Source: Melanocharis versteri (Eukaryota; Chordata; Aves; Passeriformes; Melanocharitidae). Taken from it: 64,000 bases of DNA. Position numbers and translations under genes: made by a program. Positions 57,928 through 64,000 of this stretch are shown one piece after another. Position 1 is the first letter of the stretch. The number at the start of each line of letters is the position of its first letter. The stretch covers positions 337,531 through 401,530 of the forward strand of contig VZTG01009145.1 in NCBI GenBank assembly GCA_013397845.1. Direction: 5' to 3'. Below the pieces are notes generated by a model that did no database searches, was not told the origin of the DNA, and was given only the letters and a program-made list of their open reading frames with translations.

Positions 57928-59893
57928 CAAGCACTGGATTGACTTTCCCAGTGTCAGCAAAGGGGACAAGTGGAGGATTTTCCAATGAAAACACATAAAT
58001 GCTTTAAGAGACTTTCCCTCACCTCTGGGCTCATGCTGTCGTTTTTAGATACTACACGTGCAGAAGGAAAGGACAATTGGTGTGGAACGTGCCCCAAGCT
58101 GCTCTATTCCTATCATTCTCTAGAACTTTTGAGTGCCGAAGGCAGGATGGGATGGCAATGCATAGAGAAGCAGAGCGGCGGGGCCAGGGTCCGGGGGGGT
58201 TGGAGTGTTTTGGCAGGCAGGAGGAAGAGGCGGCTCTGGGGTCAGACTGATGCCTTGCTCACTTTGTGCTGTCTCGTCGGGGATTTGGGAGCAGGGCGCA
58301 GAAGCATTGTGCCTAAAGCAGAGGAAAAATGCTGAATTTTGTCCCTTATTGCTGCAAAGCCTCAGCCATCGCTTCTAGTGCCCTCCATCCACGATAGCAG
58401 CCATGTGACAGACCCTGGATCCTGGCTGCTTCCAGCTTTGCTTTCCTGAAGATGCTGCCTGAGCTCGCTCTCCTGTGGCTCCTCCTGGATGAAAGTGGGA
58501 AAGGGCTGAAGCAGCTTTTCCCACTGGAGCGTGAAGGAGCAGGGACTGGGAAGGTGGAAGGTTGGGGTAGGGAAACAGCAATCTCCAGGTCCCTTGGTGG
58601 CAAAATCACTTGGCTCTTGGGACAACCCCAGGAGATTGGGAGAGCAAACTGCGTTGCTCCGTGGGATGGCTCCTGGATCTTGGAGGGGCAAGAGCTTGGG
58701 ATGGATCTTCTGTCAAGCAAGTGCACCTGCTTCCCTGGCTTTTTTCCACAGCTGACCTGTGCTGGAGATTCACCTGGAAACTGAGAAACAGCACCCAGCC
58801 CTTAACCCAAAAGCTGAGGGAGCCTGGCAGTGGGGCTGGGCTACAGCGGCAGGTTCTCATAGGTGGCCAGGGTGTGTAGGTTGTGAGTGGAGTGGTAGGA
58901 AGTGAAGTGTACAGTGCTGCCATCTCCTCCTGGGATCAGCTTGTGCTGTTCCCCGTTTCCAGGCAGCCTGGGGCACTGCGTGGGCAGAATGAAGCCGCTG
59001 CAGCTCCAGCACGGCCGACGGACCCGCTGTGTCCAGGCAGCAGGGACAGGAGGGACACGTGCCCCTGTGGGGACATCGCTTCCCTTGCTCCCAAGCCGAC
59101 CTGGGAGGTGCCAGAGGCTTCCCCCTCCCCTCTCTGCAGAGCAGAGCACGGGCAGGTCTCTTGGCTCGGCTCTCTCGTGCTTTATCGCCCAGCTCAAGTG
59201 AGCGAGGACAGAATTAAACCCCAGGCAGGTGGAGGGGGAGAGGAATCCTTTGTAGTGGTGCTTTGGCTCGAGAGCAAAGCCGCGGCCGGGCCGCCCTGGT
59301 GGCACGAAGGCCGGGGGATTTGGAGAACCTGTCTGGGATGGCTGGCACCTGTTTCCCATCACTTAACACACAGCAGAAGACAATCGCTGGCTCAGCAGCG
59401 CAGGGATATACGGCCAACAGGTGACCGGCACCGCCAACGGCGGCTCCTCCTGGGAATCACCCCCGGGCACCACGGGGCCCCAGCGCCGGTGTGTGGGACA
59501 AAGAGGGATAAAGGGATCCTTCCTGAAATCACCAAGCTGCTCCATGTCTCCAAACTCGCTGTACCTCTGCTTTGGTTTGGCTGTGCCACGTGCCACCTCC
59601 CCACGCTGTTTCCCTGTGGTTGGTGTAGGTTTTGTCACCCTGTAAAGTCTTACGGATCCTGTCTGCAGTGGGGATGGAAGATTTCCCTGGAGTGATTGCC
59701 CAGCAACAAACTTTTTTTATTTTTTAATTTAAAAGGAAAAGATTCTTGCATCTGATGTCAACACTAGTCTGTAGCTGCTCTCCAACACTTGTACCATTCC
59801 TGAGTTGGGTTTTTTTGGACTATCCTTTTATTTTTTTATTCCTTTGTACAGTCAGTGTTGTTTAACTGATTCTACATGGTTTGTTTTGTATAA

Positions 59894-59899
59894 ATTAAA
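59894..59899 (+). terminator. RAB40C: RAB40C polyadenylation signal ATTAAA
   Basis: ATTAAA followed directly by a T/G-rich stretch (TCTTTTTGTTTGTTTTG), the usual arrangement of signal and downstream element. Another ATTAAA near 59213 lacks such a downstream element and is less likely. Confidence 0.7.
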
Positions 59900-59920
59900 G
59901 TCTTTTTGTTTGTTTTGAAC

Positions 59921-62900
59921 TACCAATGGAAAAGAGGAGAAGTCGTATCAGTTTTTATGTGGGCTGGAAAGAGATTGAAGGGAAAAAGGCAGTGCTTTTG
60001 CCCATGCCTGGGGATTTTGGACTGTTTGTGGTACATGTGTGTATTCCCATTTCCAGGTCATTCACAGAATAACTCGAATTACATTTTCTGGGGAGCCATG
60101 ATTCCTTTTCTTTAGATGCAGAGGATAAATCTGTTCTTGGTACTCACGGAACCACTGATTTGGGACAGTGGAACCCTAAGAAAACACGAACTCATCTCTG
60201 ATAGGGTTGGTCCCGTAGGTGGCTGGAGGAAGCCAGGCTCTCCAGCAGTTTGCCAGGAATTGTGCCCAGTCCCTGCTCCATGGGGACAGGACAAGGACAG
60301 TCAAACCCTAAATCCCTTCTTTGGGTCTGGGTGATCCTGGGGGAGCGGCGAGTGTTGTGGCAGCAGTCACCCATCCCGCCCAGACTGGAGCAAGCTGGAA
60401 GCCGTCCTGGGAGAAATGGGACTGAAAGGGAGAGGATGCTGCAGGGAGCTCAGAGCACCGTTGTCACACCAGGGTGGCCTTTGGAGGCACCAGGAGCCCC
60501 AAAGAAAGGGGATTTGATCCCGGGGTAGAGGGAGACTTCTTGTCTGATCCCCTTCTCCCAGCCCACCTTCCCCTGACCTCCCTTTTCCCCTGCCTTCTCA
60601 CTTCCCTCGGATCAGATTTTCCACTTCGTACCAGACTGGCCACGCTTGTTTTAACAGCTTAAGTAGTAATTGCTGGGGCTGGGAGGGGGCAGGGGGAAAT
60701 GAGATCGTGTCTGCAGCCTAGAAAACCCTGGAGCTAAGGTGAAAGCCTGGTCAGGGAAGAGTCACACAGCCCTTTTTTTTTCCTTTTTCTTCAGGGGGTT
60801 CTGGAAGTGTCTGTTCCCTCTCACAGGGCCGAAACAAAGGCTGTGTGTGGTTTCAGGTGGGGTTGGGACAGCCGGAGCCCATTACGGTGGAGCAGCGGGG
60901 GCTGCGGGGCTGCAGCTGTCTGCTTGGGAAGAGCAGGGCAGGAAAACACTGCACAGCCTGAGCGGTGTGGGAAGGCTGGGAGAGCTTCAAGGCTCTCTGC
61001 TCCTTGGAGAAAGGAGGAGGGAGCAGGTTGCTCTGGGATGATTCAGGTCTTTGGTCACTGAGTGTGTTTCTCCACACCCACCTTTCTGATGTGAGGCTTC
61101 TTGGGTTCTCCCACTGTCCCACACAGGCTGGGAAGAGGTGGTGACCTTCATGTAACTGCAAGAGGCTTGAAAAGGATGGTGCAGCTGCCCACGGGTGCGT
61201 TGGAGGGGCCGGAGCCCACTGGGTGCAGTGGGTTACACAACAGGGACACATGGCATGGCACTCTTCCCTCCAGGACACGGTGCCAAGCCGATTCCTTGTC
61301 TTGGAGGGAGAAAATGAACCATAAACCCCTCATCTATGTCTGGGATCTTTGAAAGTGACCCCAAAAATCCGTGTTCTAGGGTGCAGTTGGTGCCTGGACA
61401 CGTGGAGGTGAAGTTTGGAACTGTTGAGATGGTGGAGTTACCGTAGGCTTGGTCAGGGTGGGAGGAGTTGCTTTGTCGTTCACTGTCAGCTGAAGAAGCA
61501 CTAGAAGAGGCTGGCTGGGGGTCCCCAGGTGGGGTGAAGGTCTCAGGCTGGGTGGGAGTCCCAAGGTGTGGGTGAGGATTGCCAGTTGTTGGGAGCTGCA
61601 TTTCCAACCATGCAGCAGCTGCCATTCCTCCACCCAGCCTTGCACCACTGAGGTGAAGGTTCCTGGCTTGTCCTTGCAGCTTCTGATCTTGGGAACACAG
61701 GCATGAGGCACCTCGGGCTCTGGTGTGAAACACATGCCACCCTCTGGGGCTGCTCCTCTGGCTCTGGAAGGGGGCAGTGGGGCAAGAACCAACCCAGACC
61801 CCAGCACTGGCATTGTGCTGTGACCACACGGAGCCCAGCTTAGGTATGGGCAGAAGTTGGGCTCCAGGTCCTGTTCCCCCTTCCCTCCTGCACCAGCACC
61901 TTTGGAAGGACCCTGGGACACCCCGAAGTGGCTCTATGCCCCTGGGCTGCATCCCTGGGGCCAAGGTGCCCTGCGTCTGCCACGGTGCTTCCCAGCTGGA
62001 GTTTGTGGGTTTGTGGATCGGGGATCTCCAGGCAGCGGGTGCCTGAGGCTGGCTGGGTGGGTCTGGGGGCTTCAGGCTGCCAGGGCTCATGGGGTACAGG
62101 CCCCGGCAGCTCCTGGGTGGGCTATCCTGATGCAATTCCCTGTCTGCAAAACATCAGCCTACCAACAAGTGTCCCAGGGCAGCATAACCTTCCCTCAGCA
62201 TCCGCAGCTGGATGGACCCTTGGGTGGCTGCTCGGCTGTGGAACGGGGTTCGGGGCACAGCTGTGGGACCTGCTTCAGCCCTCCATGCATGGTCATGGCC
62301 AGCTGGTGACAGAGCTGACTGTGCTTTGTGGTTTTGGGCTCCGGGGAGCCCCAGAATCGCCGTGGGCAGCCCAGAGCCAGCAGCAGTGCAGCCATTTGCT
62401 GGCCCGGGCAGGGAAGTGGCAGCGGTGGCAGCGGTGGCCGGTCACAGCACTGTGTCAGGGGGACTGGCTGGAGATGACCGTGCCAGAGCGTTGTGGCTGC
62501 ACCCTGCTCACACCAGCGCGGGGGTGTCGAGGGTCCCCCAAATCACCTGGTCTGGGGCAAGAGGGCTTCCCCGAGGAGCCACAGACTGGGGGAGCACCAA
62601 ACCATTACATGTGAAAGCAGCTGTGGGGTGAGGGTGGGTTGGATCCCCACCACCCCAAAAAAATAAAATAAGGAAAGGGCTCCCGCCGGTTTTTTCGTCC
62701 CCTCCACCATCTGCCCCCCAAGAGGGGAGGCTGGAGGTGCTGAGCTGCTCCCTGCGGCAAAACCCCCTCGGGTTTGCTGTTTCACAGAGGCTGCAGACCC
62801 CCCTCAGGGCTGAGGTTGTCACCAGAGCCGGAAGAGTTAATGCTGCCAAAATGCCATGAAATGTTCCTGCTGCAGGTCAGTCTCCATCGGGGATTAGGGG

Positions 62901-63646
62901 GATCTGGCCGGGGAGCCGGGGCCGGCTCCTGCCAGCTCGGGGCTGGTGCGGGACGTGCTGGTTGAGCCCAAGCACAGTGTGCCGGGGTCTGGCGTGGCTC
63001 AGGAGACATCCTGGCTGTAAATCATCGGGGAGGGAGGGCTGGGAGCCCCAGGGGGCTGGGGGAGACCCCCAGGAGAGCTGGGTGGGCACGCACCCCGCCA
63101 GGCGAGACACGGTGCTGTGCCAGCAGCGCGGCACTCGTGGGATGCGGGCTGGAAAGCGGGGATGGATCCGTGCCGGTGTCCCGCTGCCGGGCACCTCCGG
63201 CTGTGGTGCCGGTGGGTGCCCAGAGATGCGGTGCGGGGCGAGGGGCTCCCGGGCCGGCCGGGTCCCAGCCGCCCGCAGCGCGGGGTCTGTGTACCTCCCG
63301 CCGGCCGCCCCGTCCAAGTGGACCGCAGGCTCCGGCTGTTTTCTCATCCTGCAGGAATTCGGCTCCGTGGGCCGGGCGGGTTTCTGTGTGCACCCCCCCC
63401 CTCCCTTCACTCTCCCTCTTTGGAGACTTTCTGCATTCTGCCTTTGATCTCCCCCCGTGTTTGCCCAGGGATCGCCGGGCTCGCCGGGGTTAGAGGCTGA
63501 GGTCAGCGCCTTTCCCATTCCAAACACCCAGAAACATCAGTGGGAAGGGAGGGGATTCAGATTACAACCTTCCCGTCCTCCCCTTCCACCCCACTCGCCC
63601 CGCTGGCCGTGCCGGGGATGGACTGAGCCCCGAGGGACACCCGCCN
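59921..63646. other. RAB40C-WFIKKN1 intergenic region
   Basis: About 3.7 kb with no recognised gene and no CR1. GC and CpG content rise from about 62870 towards the WFIKKN1 exon, which fits a promoter island. A 300-codon open frame on the minus strand (61233-62135) is unexplained and probably chance. Confidence 0.7.
62870..63640 (+). promoter_or_regulatory. WFIKKN1: WFIKKN1 CpG-rich upstream region
   Basis: CpG-rich sequence directly before the first WFIKKN1 exon, with no TATA box that I can place. A promoter role is inferred from position and composition. Confidence 0.45.
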
Positions 63647-63791
63647 GCTGCTGCCCGTGCTGGCGGCGGCGGCCGGGCTGAGCCTGCAGCCGGGCAGGAT
63701 GCGGCACCTGGGCGTCTGCCCCAACCAGCTGAACCCCAACCTGTGGGTGGACGCCCAGAGCACCTGCGAGCGCGAGTGCCAGGCCGACCAG
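63647..63791 (+). CDS. WFIKKN1: WFIKKN1 coding exon 1 (both ends partial)
   Basis: Secreted multi-domain protein (WAP, follistatin/Kazal, Ig, two Kunitz, NTR domains) that binds GDF8/GDF11 and other TGF-beta family proteins. Only the first exon is in the window: a Leu/Ala-rich signal-peptide remnant (LLPVLAAAAGLSLQPG), then the start of the WAP domain, HLGVCPNQLNPNLWVDAQST followed by CERECQADQ, with the donor GTGAGT at 63792. The human protein has almost the same WAP start (GVCPNQLSPNLWVDAQST). The initiator ATG is not present; the frame runs into a single N at 63646 where sequence seems to be missing. Position after RAB40C, as in human, favours WFIKKN1 over its paralogue WFIKKN2. Confidence 0.92.
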
Positions 63792-64000
63792 GTGAGTGCG
63801 GCGGCGCGGGCGGTAACGGGGGTTCGGGGGCATCCCCAGGTCCCCGAATGAGATGCTTTGGGGTGCGGGTCCTGTGCCGGGTGGCACAGCCGGTTCAGTT
63901 GTTTCAGTACAACGGGCTCAGCCCTGCTGCAGCTTTGCCCCCCAAGCCCCTCCTGTCTGCTGGGCTCCCCGGTCCCCGACAGGCAGAGAAACTGCTTGTT
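63792..64000 (+). other. WFIKKN1: Start of WFIKKN1 intron 1
   Basis: Non-coding sequence after the GTGAGT donor, running to the window end. Confidence 0.8.

Larger units (their letters stand above)
57236..59920 (+). other. RAB40C: RAB40C 3' UTR
   Basis: About 2.7 kb from the stop to just past an ATTAAA at 59894-59899. It has an AT-rich patch at 57826-57880 and two exact Pumilio-type TGTAAATA words (57836-57843, 57920-57927). The first base of the downstream GT-rich stretch marks the likely cleavage zone. The extent is inferred from the signal, not from transcripts. Confidence 0.7.

Noticed and set aside
59213..59218. Earlier ATTAAA as the RAB40C poly(A) signal
   Set aside because: No GT- or T-rich downstream element follows, unlike the site at 59894.

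Overview
This window is a piece of vertebrate nuclear DNA, almost certainly from a bird. It has split genes with GT-AG introns, many 3'-truncated-style CR1 LINE copies with the typical CR1 3' tail, no mammalian SINEs, small GC-rich islands at promoters, and assembly gaps at GC-rich repeats. Gene order PIGQ - RAB40C - WFIKKN1, all on the + strand, matches the order in human 16p13.3. The exons translate to proteins very close to the mammalian orthologues as I know them.

Layout. 1-14884: the last six coding exons of PIGQ (GPI-GlcNAc transferase subunit); the 5' part lies to the left of the window. 14885-22286: PIGQ 3' UTR of unknown extent and intergenic DNA with two CR1 copies and short tandem repeats. 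22223-22808: two different GC-rich minisatellites on either side of a 355-base run of N. About 22790-23330: CpG-rich RAB40C promoter and first coding exon, whose start codon is lost at a single N. 23302-57235: RAB40C, six coding exons, with an 18.2 kb first intron and a 10.1 kb third intron. 57236-about 59920: RAB40C 3' UTR, ending at an ATTAAA signal. About 59920-63640: intergenic DNA. 63647-63791: first coding exon of WFIKKN1, its start also lost at a single N; the gene continues to the right.

The three genes do not form a pathway. PIGQ acts in the first step of GPI-anchor synthesis in the ER. RAB40C is a Rab-like GTPase with a SOCS box that recruits a Cullin-5 ubiquitin ligase. WFIKKN1 is a secreted multi-domain protease-inhibitor-like protein that binds TGF-beta family ligands.

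Points most worth a look: (i) the last PIGQ exon is open in a second frame that is reached if a 62-nt exon is skipped, and the intron end before that exon is built on a CR1 remnant; (ii) two near-identical CR1 copies in opposite orientation flank the 61-nt third coding exon of RAB40C; (iii) the RAB40C promoter carries a duplicated GC-box/TGACG/CCTATGG module and a ZNF143/THAP11-like site; (iv) all three single Ns sit in GC- or C-rich sequence, and two of them remove start codons. I found no clear candidate for a wholly new system.
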